The translations under genes and the position numbers were made by a program. The notes beneath the pieces were generated by a model. It made no database searches and had not been told where the DNA came from. It saw nothing but the letters and a program-made list of their open reading frames with translations. A DNA stretch of 64,000 bases from Paenibacillus oleatilyticus. Its GTDB lineage: Bacteria; Bacillota; Bacilli; Paenibacillales; NBRC-103111. This document shows positions 44,317 to 52,831 of the stretch, one piece after another (positions within the stretch are counted from its first letter, which is position 1; each line of letters begins with the position of its first letter). The stretch is taken from the NCBI RefSeq assembly GCF_018998565.1, contig NZ_JAHNZO010000003.1:1-64000 (forward strand). The letters run 5' to 3'.

Positions 44317-45123
44317 ATGAATATATTGGAAGTTGCAAATTTGAAGCTATGGGATAGCGTCACCGGGAAAGTGTTGATTGCCAACCATTCATTCCAATTA
44401 AAGCAAGGAAGCTGTCTGGCCATTGTAGGGGAAAGCGGAAGCGGGAAGTCCGTGACCTGCAGAGCGATCATGAGATTGAATAAAGCCTGGATTCGCCAAT
44501 CCGGAGACATTGTGTTCAAAGGCGAGAACTTAACCCAGCTTCCGGAAGGAGAAATGAGAAAGAAGCGGGGAAAACAGCTGTGCATGATTGTACAGAACGG
44601 CATGAGCGCATTCGATCCCTCGTGTGTCATCGGCGTTCATCTGAAAGAGACGCTTGTCGAGCATTTCGGCTGGAGTAACAACGACATCGAAGCGAGGATG
44701 AAACAGGCGATGGAAAGCGTCATGCTGAAAAATCCGATGGAGCTGATGAATAAGTATCCGCACCAGCTATCGGGCGGAATGCTGCAGCGGGTGATGATTG
44801 CGCTGGCCATCGTATTGGAGCCGGACGTGATTATCGCGGACGAACCGACAACGGCACTGGATACCATTTCGCAATTTGAGGTGGTGGAACAATTGATTCG
44901 ATTACGGGAGCGAATGGGCTGCTCGATGATCTTTGTTTCTCACGATTTAGGCGTTGTCCAAAAAATGGCCGATGAAGTTCTGGTCATGAAGGATGGAGAA
45001 ATTGTGGAAAGAGGAGCCACCCAAACCATTTTCTCGGAAGCGCGGCATGAGTATACCCAACATTTGGTGTCTACTAAACTGGCGCTGAACCATCATTTTA
45101 AGAGAATCATGGGGAGGAGTTAG
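44317..45123 (+). CDS. cntD: Cnt importer ATPase (CntD)
   Basis: 268 residues, oligopeptide/nickel ABC ATPase. Walker A GESGSGKS, signature LSGGMLQR, Walker [13 protein letters not shown], switch FVSHDLGVV. It has the DppD-type [15 protein letters not shown] sequence. It is shorter than full DppD because the C-terminal oligopeptide extension with its iron-sulfur cysteines is absent. Seven bases separate it from cntC. Confidence 0.93.
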   Translation: MNILEVANLKLWDSVTGKVLIANHSFQLKQGSCLAIVGESGSGKSVTCRAIMRLNKAWIRQSGDIVFKGENLTQLPEGEMRKKRGKQLCMIVQNGMSAFDPSCVIGVHLKETLVEHFGWSNNDIEARMKQAMESVMLKNPMELMNKYPHQLSGGMLQRVMIALAIVLEPDVIIADEPTTALDTISQFEVVEQLIRLRERMGCSMIFVSHDLGVVQKMADEVLVMKDGEIVERGATQTIFSEARHEYTQHLVSTKLALNHHFKRIMGRS

Positions 45124-45125
45124 CA

Positions 45126-45869
45126 TTGCTGCGCATCGACGGTGTGGAAAAATCTTATCGAAAAGGCGGTTTGTTTTCCGGAGAAAGGCAAACCGTGTTA
45201 AAAAATGTCAGCTTCGAATGCAAGCCGGGGGAATGTCTCGGGATTATCGGAGAAAGCGGAAGCGGCAAATCAACCTTGGGACGGTTGATCCTGGGAATTG
45301 AAAAGCCTGATCGCGGCGACATTTTTTTTGAGGGAAAGAGTGTACGGGATCGAAGAGTGAGAGTAGGCAGCATCAGCGCTGTGTTTCAAGATTACACATC
45401 TTCCATTAATCCGTTTTTTACGGTGGAAAAAGCTATTAGGGAGCCTTTAACCCTGCTAGGAAAGGTTCGAACCGATGATCGAAGCAAGATAGATCGTCTG
45501 CTGCATCAAGTTGGCTTGAGTCCGTCCTATCGAACAAAATATCCTCATGAGTTGTCCGGCGGAGAGGCTCAGAGGGTGTGCATTGCGAGAGCCATCGCAT
45601 CCGAACCGAAATGTATTTTATTCGATGAAGCCATCAGCTCTCTGGACGGGTCCGTTCAAATGCAAGTGCTTGAATTATTGAAAGAATTGCGAAAAATGTA
45701 CAGCATGAGCTACATCTTTATCACTCACGATATTCAGGCCGCCGCCTATATTTGCGACAGAGTCGTCATTTTTCGAAACGGTCAAATCGAAGAGACGGCC
45801 CCTATCGAACAATTAAAAGACGTGCGGTCGGAGTATGCCAAAAAATTATTGCAGATGATCATGGTTTAA
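45126..45869 (+). CDS. cntF: Cnt importer ATPase (CntF)
   Basis: 247 residues, the DppF-type partner ATPase: [47 protein letters not shown], signature LSGGEAQR, Walker B CILFDEAISSLD. It starts at TTG 45126, two bases after cntD, with GGGGAGG just upstream inside cntD. Together with CntD it powers import of metal-opine complexes. Confidence 0.93.
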   Translation: MLRIDGVEKSYRKGGLFSGERQTVLKNVSFECKPGECLGIIGESGSGKSTLGRLILGIEKPDRGDIFFEGKSVRDRRVRVGSISAVFQDYTSSINPFFTVEKAIREPLTLLGKVRTDDRSKIDRLLHQVGLSPSYRTKYPHELSGGEAQRVCIARAIASEPKCILFDEAISSLDGSVQMQVLELLKELRKMYSMSYIFITHDIQAAAYICDRVVIFRNGQIEETAPIEQLKDVRSEYAKKLLQMIMV

Positions 45870-45893
45870 CTGATATTAGGAGGAGAGAACATT

Positions 45894-47102
45894 GTGAGCG
45901 GAGCTTTATCCTGGCCTTTTCTGCGTTTATATGTATTAACCCTGCTTTATTTTAGCGCCAATTCGATTCTGAATGTGATAATCCCGCTGCGGGGGGAATC
46001 GCTGGGAGCCAGCAATACAACGGTCGGTTTCATTATGGGGGCATATTTGTTTACGACCATGTTCTTTCGGCCGTGGGCGGGCCATATGATTCAAAAGCAC
46101 GGGCCGATCCGGGTGCTGCGCATGATTCTTATGATCAACGGCTTTGCCTTAATCCTGTATACGTTGACCGGGTTGGGCGGCTTTTTGGTTGCACGTATTT
46201 TGCAGGGCGTGTCGACCGCTTTTTTTTCAATGGCGCTGCAGATCGGCATTATTGATGCGCTGCCGGAGAAGGATCGTTCCCAAGGAATTTCTCTATACTC
46301 CTTATTCTCGTATATTCCGGGTATCATTGGCCCTCTGCTGGCGCTGGGCATTTGGCAATCGGGGGATACGAATTATTTTACCGCAGCGATGGTAGCCATT
46401 GCCCTGATTACGGGGGTATTTGGGTACAGCGCCAAAATGGACAAAGAAGCGGCCCCGCCTGTTCCAAACCCTGCGGAGCAGAGAGCGAGTATGTTTAAGT
46501 CCTTCGGCCAGTTGGTACAAAATCCGCATTTATTTAAATGCAGCGTCTTGATGCTGGTCGCGTCCATCGTATTTGGAGCGGTTACCGCCTTTATCCCGCT
46601 TTACGCGGCGCAATTAAAAAGCGGCCATGCCGGCATTTATCTCATGCTTCAGGCAGGCACGGTGGTGTTGGCTCGGTTTGCTTTAAGAAAAAAAATTCCT
46701 TCGGACGGCAAATGGCATTCGTCCTTTATCATGGGGACGATGCTCCTGCTCGCGGCAGCGGCGGAATGCGTAGGCTTTTCGATGACAGGGGGCGCTATCT
46801 TTTTCTATGCGGGCGCCGTCTTGATGGGAACGGCTCAGGCGCTCCTTTATCCGACGCTGACAACGTATTTGACCTTTGTCCTGCCGCAGGCGAATCGCAA
46901 TGTGCTAATCGGTTTGTTTATTGCCATGGCCGATTTAGGCGTTTCGCTGGGAGGCGTCGTGATGGGCCCGGTCGCGGATCTTTCCTCCTATTCCTTGATG
47001 TATACGGTTTGCGCTATCTTGGGCGCGTCGATGATCGTAGTTGCCTATGATCGAGGCAAACGGTTGTCGGGTCCGAATGAAGAAGCCGGCTTGCCCAAAT
47101 GA
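45894..47102 (+). CDS. cntE: MFS exporter of the metallophore (CntE)
   Basis: 402 residues with 12 predicted transmembrane helices. The N-terminal helix contains LYFSANSILNVIIPLRGESLGASNTTVGFIMGAYLFTTMFFRPWAGHMIQ, a common MFS drug-efflux pattern (RPxxG motif A region). CntE exports the newly made opine. GTG 45894 has AGGAGGAG upstream. It is last in the operon and followed by a terminator, which fits the cntKLMABCDFE order known in staphylococci. Confidence 0.92.
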   Translation: MSGALSWPFLRLYVLTLLYFSANSILNVIIPLRGESLGASNTTVGFIMGAYLFTTMFFRPWAGHMIQKHGPIRVLRMILMINGFALILYTLTGLGGFLVARILQGVSTAFFSMALQIGIIDALPEKDRSQGISLYSLFSYIPGIIGPLLALGIWQSGDTNYFTAAMVAIALITGVFGYSAKMDKEAAPPVPNPAEQRASMFKSFGQLVQNPHLFKCSVLMLVASIVFGAVTAFIPLYAAQLKSGHAGIYLMLQAGTVVLARFALRKKIPSDGKWHSSFIMGTMLLLAAAAECVGFSMTGGAIFFYAGAVLMGTAQALLYPTLTTYLTFVLPQANRNVLIGLFIAMADLGVSLGGVVMGPVADLSSYSLMYTVCAILGASMIVVAYDRGKRLSGPNEEAGLPK

Positions 47103-47113
47103 TAGCTTGTTTC

Positions 47114-47141
47114 AATCCGCCCCTGTCGCGGATTTTTTTTT
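47114..47141 (+). terminator. Terminator of the cnt operon
   Basis: AATCCGC pairs with GCGGATT around a short loop, followed by T8. Confidence 0.88.
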
Positions 47142-47315
47142 GTTTTAACGGATAAATCGGAGGGGTCATTTACAAATTTTTAATATGGAATTATAATTGG
47201 GTTTATAACTTAAATAAGTAATATTATGTAAAATATAAAATATATTTCAAACTATAATATAAAGGGGGTGAATTATATACGAGTCAAGGAGTATGTCGTC
47301 CATTGGGAGGATACG
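47142..47315 (+). promoter_or_regulatory. AT-rich leader of the biosynthetic cluster
   Basis: About 120 bases of almost pure A/T hold TATAAT at 47253 and TATTAT at 47222, but neither has a convincing -35; TTGGGT at 47197 is 19 bases before the latter. It is the only gap of note ahead of the genes that follow, so it is the likely main promoter of the whole cluster. Confidence 0.4.
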
Positions 47316-48185
47316 ATGCGGCTGCCGGACAGCGACATGGATGAGAAAATCAAGGGCTTGTCCGTCGCAACGCAGCTCGGAGCCCGTGTTCCTACAGGGC
47401 TGATTATCGTTCCGGAAGCTTATTGCGCATTTGTAGAGGAGGGGGCCGTTCCGAAGGGACTTGGCGCTGCATTGGCCTTGCATCTGTCGGACATCGAGCG
47501 CCGAATCGGGCAAAAAATCGGCATTTTCGAACCGGACAAACCTCCTTTGCTGTTTTCCCTGCGATGCGGGGACAAGAACGGCGACGTACGGCTGCCGGAA
47601 TCCATGGTCAATATCGGACTGGCTCAAGCCGACGGGCAAGCGAAACGGTCCGATGTGTTTGCCGGCAGGCTTCAAGAAGAATACGCCATGCAAGCGCGGC
47701 AATTTCAAGGCAGTCTTCTTCCCGGGGCAGCGGCCCGGAACCCGTCGCAAGGTCCGTTCGGGAGTACGGTCGACGAGCTGCTCTACTACATTGAGCGGAT
47801 CTATGCGCATTTTCAAGAGCTGGAGCAAGCGGGACGGCGCCATTTTAACCGCTGGCTGATCGTTCAGCAAATGGTGTACGCCAACTGGAACGCGCACTCC
47901 TGCAGCGGGAGGGCTTATACCCGGAACCCGCGCACGGGACAGGCGGAAGATTTCGGCAAATACCTGATGCGGCAGTCGGGAGCGTATTTGAATCTGACTC
48001 CGCTGCAGCGGAAAAAAGATTTGCGGGAATTACGGGACGATATCCCCGAAGCGTACGACCAGCTTAAAGCCTTTTTCACCGAGCTGGAGAGCTATTACCG
48101 GACGCCGAGATATGTCGAGTTTGTTGTGGAGGATCGCCGGCTGTACATTCTGCAAAATACGAGGGGGAGCTATGCGGCGAAATAA
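47316..48185 (+). CDS. Stand-alone PPDK/PEP-synthase nucleotide-binding domain protein
   Basis: About 290 residues that align only with the N-terminal ATP-grasp-like part of pyruvate phosphate dikinase: LLFSLRCGDKNGDVRLPESMVNIGLA against the dikinase LLVSVRSG...MPGMMDTILNLGLN, SGRAYTRNPRTGQAEDFGKYL against SGVAFTRNPATGE...YGEYL, and VEFVVEDRRLYILQNTRG at the end. The swivelling phosphohistidine domain and the pyruvate domain are absent (complete enzymes are near 880 residues). It could phosphorylate a small molecule or act as an amide or ester ligase. ATG 47316 with GGGAGGA is preferred; GTG 47268 is an alternative. First gene of the cluster. Confidence 0.75.
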   Translation: MRLPDSDMDEKIKGLSVATQLGARVPTGLIIVPEAYCAFVEEGAVPKGLGAALALHLSDIERRIGQKIGIFEPDKPPLLFSLRCGDKNGDVRLPESMVNIGLAQADGQAKRSDVFAGRLQEEYAMQARQFQGSLLPGAAARNPSQGPFGSTVDELLYYIERIYAHFQELEQAGRRHFNRWLIVQQMVYANWNAHSCSGRAYTRNPRTGQAEDFGKYLMRQSGAYLNLTPLQRKKDLRELRDDIPEAYDQLKAFFTELESYYRTPRYVEFVVEDRRLYILQNTRGSYAAK

Positions 48186-48235
48186 ACCGGCTCTACGGGA
48201 AGTTCATGCGGTCACGGGAAAGGGGGTGATACGTC

Positions 48236-48754
48236 ATGAGCTACCTCGGTTTTGTGTTCAGTCTTATCTTTTATTTCATGATCTGGACGTTATGCTCGTA
48301 TTGGATTCACCGGATTGCCCACATCCCGCATAAAAGAAACGTTTTGTTTAAAATTCATCAAGCGCATCACAAGGTCCAGTACGGCGAGTCTTACGCGCCT
48401 TCCTTGGGCAGCTTCTTTTTCTGGTTCGGAAGCTGGAAGGCTTCGCTGGACGTCTGGATTTCGTTAACGCTGCCGGTCGTCATTATCGCGATCATCGATC
48501 CGGTGCCCGGCGTTACGCTATTGATTTTTCACTACTTTTACGAGGTGTTTTTCTCAAGCAACGTGCTGGATCACAATCCTAAAATCAAAGGGGTGGTTAC
48601 GCGGATTTTTGCCATCGGTCAATATCATCTGCAGCATCATCGGGTGCAGCGCTGGAATTATTCCTTTTTCATCACCTTATGGGATCATGTGTTCCGCACG
48701 GTGAAAAAAAGCGGCAAAACCACGGAAAATCGTGCGGTAGGAGGGAGTTTATGA
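48236..48754 (+). CDS. Fatty acid hydroxylase/sterol desaturase-family membrane protein
   Basis: 172 residues with about four transmembrane helices and the three histidine clusters of this di-iron family: HRIAH (residues about 25-29), HQAHH (about 41-45) and HLQHH near 134, plus HNP at about 113. The enzymes hydroxylate or desaturate lipids or small molecules at the membrane, using oxygen. Here it may hydroxylate an amino acid or acyl part of the product. AAGGGGGTGATACGTC lies before ATG 48236. Its stop overlaps the next start (ATGA). Confidence 0.85.
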   Translation: MSYLGFVFSLIFYFMIWTLCSYWIHRIAHIPHKRNVLFKIHQAHHKVQYGESYAPSLGSFFFWFGSWKASLDVWISLTLPVVIIAIIDPVPGVTLLIFHYFYEVFFSSNVLDHNPKIKGVVTRIFAIGQYHLQHHRVQRWNYSFFITLWDHVFRTVKKSGKTTENRAVGGSL

Positions 48755-49926
48755 TTAACCATTTTTTAAATATCAATGCCTTTTTCGATTACGGCATGTA
48801 CCGGCAACAGAGCAAGGAAGCGTTAACCGAAAACGATTTGCTCGGCGTGTTCCCGCCTTCGCTGGCCCGTCTGGAAATGTCCAGAGACAAGCTGATTCCG
48901 ATTCCCGACCAAGTGAAGGAGGTTTATTCGCGCTATCGTCCGACCCCGTTGTTCCGGGCGGAAAAATTCGAGCAGGCGATCGAAACGGACTGCGAGATCT
49001 ACATCAAAGACGAAGGGGCGACCCATTCCGGGAATCACAAGGCCAACAGCGCGTATCTGATTTCGTACATGTGCCATAAGGACGGCGTAAAAACGATCAC
49101 GACCGAAACGACCGGGAACTGGGGAATCGCTCTGGCCCAGGCGGCGAAGCATTTTGGCATCCGCCTCCTTTGTTTCATTGACGAAGAAAGCAACAACGTC
49201 CGCCCGGACCGGAAGCAGCAGATGGAAAAGGCCGGCGCGGAGGTTATTGTCGTCAAATTGGACCAGTACCATCAGGACCTGCTGACGTTGTCGGCCGATT
49301 CGGCGATCGAATATACGAAAAAGATGGAAGACTCGATCTATATTTTCGGCAGCGTGTACGGCTATTTTGTCATCCCGCAAACCGTGATCGGGCTTGAAGC
49401 GAAGGAGCAGCTCGCCGCCTTGGGGAAATATCCCGACATCGTGGTGGGAAGCTGCGGAGGCGGCGCCAACATTCTCGGGACGGCATCCGCTTTTCTGGCA
49501 GACCGTCTGGAGCACGGCAGGGAAGTGGAGGTCTTCTCCTCGGAAGCGGAGCCGTGCCCGATTTTGACCAAGGGCGAAATGGGCTATTATTCGATCGACA
49601 GCCAGGATTATTATCCGTTGGTCCATACTTACGGCCTCAAGGGGCTGAACGACAGCACCTATATCGGAGGCTTGGGCTCCACGATCGTAGCTCCGGCCGT
49701 CGCCCATTTTCATTCCAAGGGCATCATCGAGGCCAAAACGTTCACCCCGGCAGAGGCGAAGGAAGCGGCGGAACGGTTCTATCAATCTCAGGGCGTATCC
49801 GTGGCTTTGGAGACGGGGTACCAACTGGCAGGCGTCATTCATAAAGCCAAAAGCAGCAAGGGAAAAGTCATTCTGGTCAATATCAGCTCCGGCGTGAACG
49901 ATAAGCAGTTTTTCAATTACAAGTAA
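48751..49926 (+). CDS. TrpB-like PLP-dependent enzyme
   Basis: A 391-residue fold-type II PLP enzyme. TPLFRAEKFEQ and GATHSGNHKANSA contain the lysine (Lys97) that binds PLP, and SCGGGANILG binds the cofactor phosphate; HKxN and the length match tryptophan synthase beta-like proteins. No alpha subunit or other trp gene is near, so it probably performs a beta-replacement or elimination on serine, phosphoserine or threonine to make an unusual amino acid such as a 2,3-diaminopropionate derivative. ATG 48751 overlaps the preceding stop, with GGAGGGAG upstream. Confidence 0.82.
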   Translation: MINHFLNINAFFDYGMYRQQSKEALTENDLLGVFPPSLARLEMSRDKLIPIPDQVKEVYSRYRPTPLFRAEKFEQAIETDCEIYIKDEGATHSGNHKANSAYLISYMCHKDGVKTITTETTGNWGIALAQAAKHFGIRLLCFIDEESNNVRPDRKQQMEKAGAEVIVVKLDQYHQDLLTLSADSAIEYTKKMEDSIYIFGSVYGYFVIPQTVIGLEAKEQLAALGKYPDIVVGSCGGGANILGTASAFLADRLEHGREVEVFSSEAEPCPILTKGEMGYYSIDSQDYYPLVHTYGLKGLNDSTYIGGLGSTIVAPAVAHFHSKGIIEAKTFTPAEAKEAAERFYQSQGVSVALETGYQLAGVIHKAKSSKGKVILVNISSGVNDKQFFNYK

Positions 49927-49968
49927 GCGCACGGCAGGCCGCCAAGCTGGATCTTCGGAGGTGTGGCA

Positions 49969-51642
49969 ATGAAATGTTTTTTGGGCAGATGGGTGAAAGC
50001 GCACGGCGAACCGCAGCTTACGATTTATACGCTGGACGACCGCCAAGTGCAAGGCGCGCGTTCCGTTTCCGCCGAAGCGCCCGAGGATGAGGCTTTCGTG
50101 ATGTTTGCCGGGGAGCTCTACAATGCCGGTTCGTTGGCCGATGCGTCCGGCGTCCGATCCGCTTCTGCCGAAGAGCTTGTGAAAGAGCTTTACCGGCGTG
50201 AAGGAAGCGGGATGATTTCCCGGTTGGACGGGACGTTCGCGCTGGTGATTTACGACCGGAGGAAGCGCGAGCTGCTGCTGGCGACGGATAAGCTGGGCGA
50301 GCAACCGCTGTTCGTCAGGGAAGACCAGCCGGGCGAGCTATGGTTTTCCAACCGGCTGAAGCCGCTGTTGAAGCATGGCGGAATACCGGCCTTCGACAAG
50401 CACGCCATCGATCAATATATGATCTACGGGTCGGCCTTGGGCGGACACACGCCTTTTCAAGGCATTTCCGCGCTGGAGTACGGGCAGGCCTACCGTGCCA
50501 ATGCCTCGGAACAGCGCGTGTGGAGATACTGGACGCCCAGCTACCGCAAAACGTATGAAAAGCGGCATATGCCGGAGCTCTACGAAACCTTCAAAAGCAT
50601 CCTGAAGGATTCGGTGCTGCGCTTGCGCGACACCGGGCGAGTCACGGGCATTGCCTTTTCGGGAGGGGTCGATTCCAGCGGCATTTTGTTGACCTGCGTG
50701 CAGAACGGCGTTCCGGTACAGCCGGTGTGCCTGACCTACGCCTCCAAGGGCGGCGAGGATTTGAACCTGTACCGCGCACGGCTGGTGACGGATTACTTGA
50801 AGGTTCCGATGCTTACCGTACACTATCAGCCTCCGACCGATGCGGAGATCAGCGACATTGCGGCAAGCTACGATGTACCCTGCGGCAAGCTGATTACGCT
50901 GCATAACGATTATTTATGCAAAAGCTTCCCCGACCCTTCGTCCGTTATTCTTGCGGGTCACGGGGCAGACGAGCTGTTTGCGGGATATTTACGGTACCAA
51001 CGGCCGCAAGAGGGAACGCCAACCTTGGTGCCCCGGTTCGCGCGCAGCAGAGGGAGCCACGGCCTGCGGGAAAATGAGCGGAAAAGCATAGGCCTGTATG
51101 CGGAGCATTTCAGGCAATGGGCGGCGGAGCACGATCCGGAGGAGCTCTATTTGGTTAACCGGCTCAATCCGTACCGGGACTGTGAGGCGATCGACCGGGT
51201 CTCCTTCCTGGAGATGTTCTATGAAGGCCATTGCGATAACGTTTCCGTGGCGCACGGGTCGGGAAGGAAATACGGCAAACGCATCCGCAGCCCGTTTCTC
51301 AGCCCGGACATGATCGAGTTCGCCAATGCGATTCCGTTCGAGCTGAAAATCGCGGAGGGACAGCCGAAGGCGATTCCCAAGTTCGGCTTGGCCGGAGAAC
51401 TGCCCCGCGAAGCGCTGTTCGACCAAAAGTTCGGCTTCGACACCTTCTTTTCGCATGAAGCCTGGCTGCTCGATATCCGCCATTCCTTCTATGAGGAAAT
51501 GATGGAAGGTGTGCTCGCAGGGGAGTGGCTGGACCGGGAGGCCGTGCGGCAGTTGTTCGTGCGGGAGCAGGAAGCTTCGGCGGCCGCCGACCTGTGGAAG
51601 CTGCTTTCGTTCGAGCGCTGGTATAAGCAGATCGTCGCCTAG
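49969..51642 (+). CDS. Asparagine synthetase-like amide synthase
   Basis: 557 residues. An N-terminal Ntn-type domain (MFAGELYN, SRLDGTFALVIYDRRKRELLLATDKLGEQPLF) is followed by the synthetase domain with the ATP pyrophosphate loop FSGGVDSS (Ser231-Asp235). In glutamine-dependent enzymes Cys follows the initiator Met. Here the start reads MKCF, so Cys is at position 3 and the glutaminase may be dead. Such proteins adenylate a carboxylate and form an amide. In gougerotin-type nucleosides an amide of a glucuronic acid is present, which this gene could make. ATG 49969 has GGAGG seven bases upstream; the GTG at 49963 does not. Confidence 0.88.
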   Translation: MKCFLGRWVKAHGEPQLTIYTLDDRQVQGARSVSAEAPEDEAFVMFAGELYNAGSLADASGVRSASAEELVKELYRREGSGMISRLDGTFALVIYDRRKRELLLATDKLGEQPLFVREDQPGELWFSNRLKPLLKHGGIPAFDKHAIDQYMIYGSALGGHTPFQGISALEYGQAYRANASEQRVWRYWTPSYRKTYEKRHMPELYETFKSILKDSVLRLRDTGRVTGIAFSGGVDSSGILLTCVQNGVPVQPVCLTYASKGGEDLNLYRARLVTDYLKVPMLTVHYQPPTDAEISDIAASYDVPCGKLITLHNDYLCKSFPDPSSVILAGHGADELFAGYLRYQRPQEGTPTLVPRFARSRGSHGLRENERKSIGLYAEHFRQWAAEHDPEELYLVNRLNPYRDCEAIDRVSFLEMFYEGHCDNVSVAHGSGRKYGKRIRSPFLSPDMIEFANAIPFELKIAEGQPKAIPKFGLAGELPREALFDQKFGFDTFFSHEAWLLDIRHSFYEEMMEGVLAGEWLDREAVRQLFVREQEASAAADLWKLLSFERWYKQIVA

Positions 51643-51700
51643 AAGTTCCGTGAAAAACAGAAAAGCATTCGATGGAATTGGATCGAAAGGACGGTGTTCC

Positions 51701-52831
51701 ATGGATCGAAGGGAATTGGCGTCGCTTCTCAAACAATGCGGGAGCTTGGAGCACCCGGCCCATTCGGCGGATTACCGGCTTGGAGAGTGCGCCGTGCGGC
51801 TGCTTTGCTCAGACCCTGAGCTTTATCGGGAAATACACGGCGTGCTGTCGCCCGCTTTCGGCGGGGAAAGCGGGGCCGAGCTGCCGGCCGGTGGCTGGCG
51901 CTTTTCGGCTATGGTCAGCGATGCCTGGGACTTCGAACGGTTTGCGCAGGCAGCCGAAGAGGAAACGGTCATCGCGCAGAGCTCAGGTTACCGGACGTTG
52001 AGGGGAAAAGTAGTGGAGGATGCAACCGTCCGTTACGTCGCCAATGCGGAAAGCGGCAATCTGATCGCCGTCGACAACGGCCGGAAGCTGGCGGCAGCGA
52101 TAGGCAGGAAGCCGGACAGCTCGCTCATTCTAGACGCAAGCGCGACGATCCGCAGCATTTTACGATCGGAATTGGAGCGGCGGGGCGGCTTTGTCCTTCA
52201 TGCCTCCTCGCTGCGGGCCAAGGATAAGGGGGTAGCGATTATAGGGGAGAAGGGGGCCGGCAAATCGACGCTTCTGATGGAATGGCTTATGAACGCGGGA
52301 GCGGCGTGCGTCGGTCCGGACCGGACTTTTTTCTGGAAGGACGGGCAGGACATCCGGTTTAGCGGGTGGCCCTCGGAGATTCGCCTTAAGGCGGAAACCG
52401 TTGCCGACTACCCCGGCTTACAGGCATTCGTTCATCAGGACCCCGCCTTATGGAACGGGGAAAAGTATGAAATTCCGCTTCAGCGCCTGTCGTCATGGCA
52501 GGTGCCGGTGGTCAGGGAAGTTCCGCTGCATGTGGTCATTTTTAAGCAGTATGTTCCCGATATGCCGGATTTTCAGGTTCAACCGCTGCACCGGCGGGAG
52601 GATATTGTCCGCGAGCTGAAATCCTCCCTGTACACGCCTGTGGACCCGAATTATCCGAATTGGATCGGCGTCCCCAATCATAGCGAGAGGAAAGTGGAGG
52701 ATACGCTGCTCGGCACCCCCGGATTGCGGTTTATGAAATTGACGGGCGGAGGCAGCCGGGAAAGGCTGCTGAATCTGGCGCAGGAGCTGGTTTTCGATGA
52801 GAACTATGAGCAAAGAACGCATCATCCATAA
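51701..52831 (+). CDS. HPr kinase-like protein
   Basis: 376 residues. The N-terminal half has no clear match. The second half resembles the P-loop domain of HPr kinase/phosphorylase: GGFVLHASSLRAKDKGVAIIGEKGAGKSTLLMEWL (Walker A around residues 182-190). Relatives of this kind occur in many Bacillota natural-product clusters and phosphorylate small molecules or peptides instead of HPr. Canonical HPrK has a shorter N-domain and the K/R-loop at its end, not seen here. Its 3' end overlaps the HAD phosphatase gene by 35 bases, so kinase and phosphatase are coupled. Confidence 0.72.
   Translation: MDRRELASLLKQCGSLEHPAHSADYRLGECAVRLLCSDPELYREIHGVLSPAFGGESGAELPAGGWRFSAMVSDAWDFERFAQAAEEETVIAQSSGYRTLRGKVVEDATVRYVANAESGNLIAVDNGRKLAAAIGRKPDSSLILDASATIRSILRSELERRGGFVLHASSLRAKDKGVAIIGEKGAGKSTLLMEWLMNAGAACVGPDRTFFWKDGQDIRFSGWPSEIRLKAETVADYPGLQAFVHQDPALWNGEKYEIPLQRLSSWQVPVVREVPLHVVIFKQYVPDMPDFQVQPLHRREDIVRELKSSLYTPVDPNYPNWIGVPNHSERKVEDTLLGTPGLRFMKLTGGGSRERLLNLAQELVFDENYEQRTHHP

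Noticed and set aside
40621-45869. Ordinary nickel or oligopeptide ABC transporter
   Set aside because: The family match is the same, but the racemase, nicotianamine synthase-like and opine dehydrogenase genes upstream and the MFS exporter downstream define a Cnt system.
48751-49926. True tryptophan synthase beta subunit
   Set aside because: No trpA or other trp genes are nearby and the gene is embedded in a secondary-metabolite operon; only the fold is claimed.
48823-50304. Minus-strand open frame of 493 codons in the biosynthetic cluster, and similar ones at 3318, 27485, 50989 and 61707
   Set aside because: They lie opposite genes with clear families and motifs, and no family pattern is seen in them.
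49969-52831. Lasso peptide cluster (AsnB-like cyclase plus HPr-kinase-like protein, as in paeninodin)
   Set aside because: No PqqD-like leader binder, no transglutaminase-like leader peptidase, no precursor peptide and no dedicated ABC exporter nearby. Sugar and nucleoside genes dominate instead.
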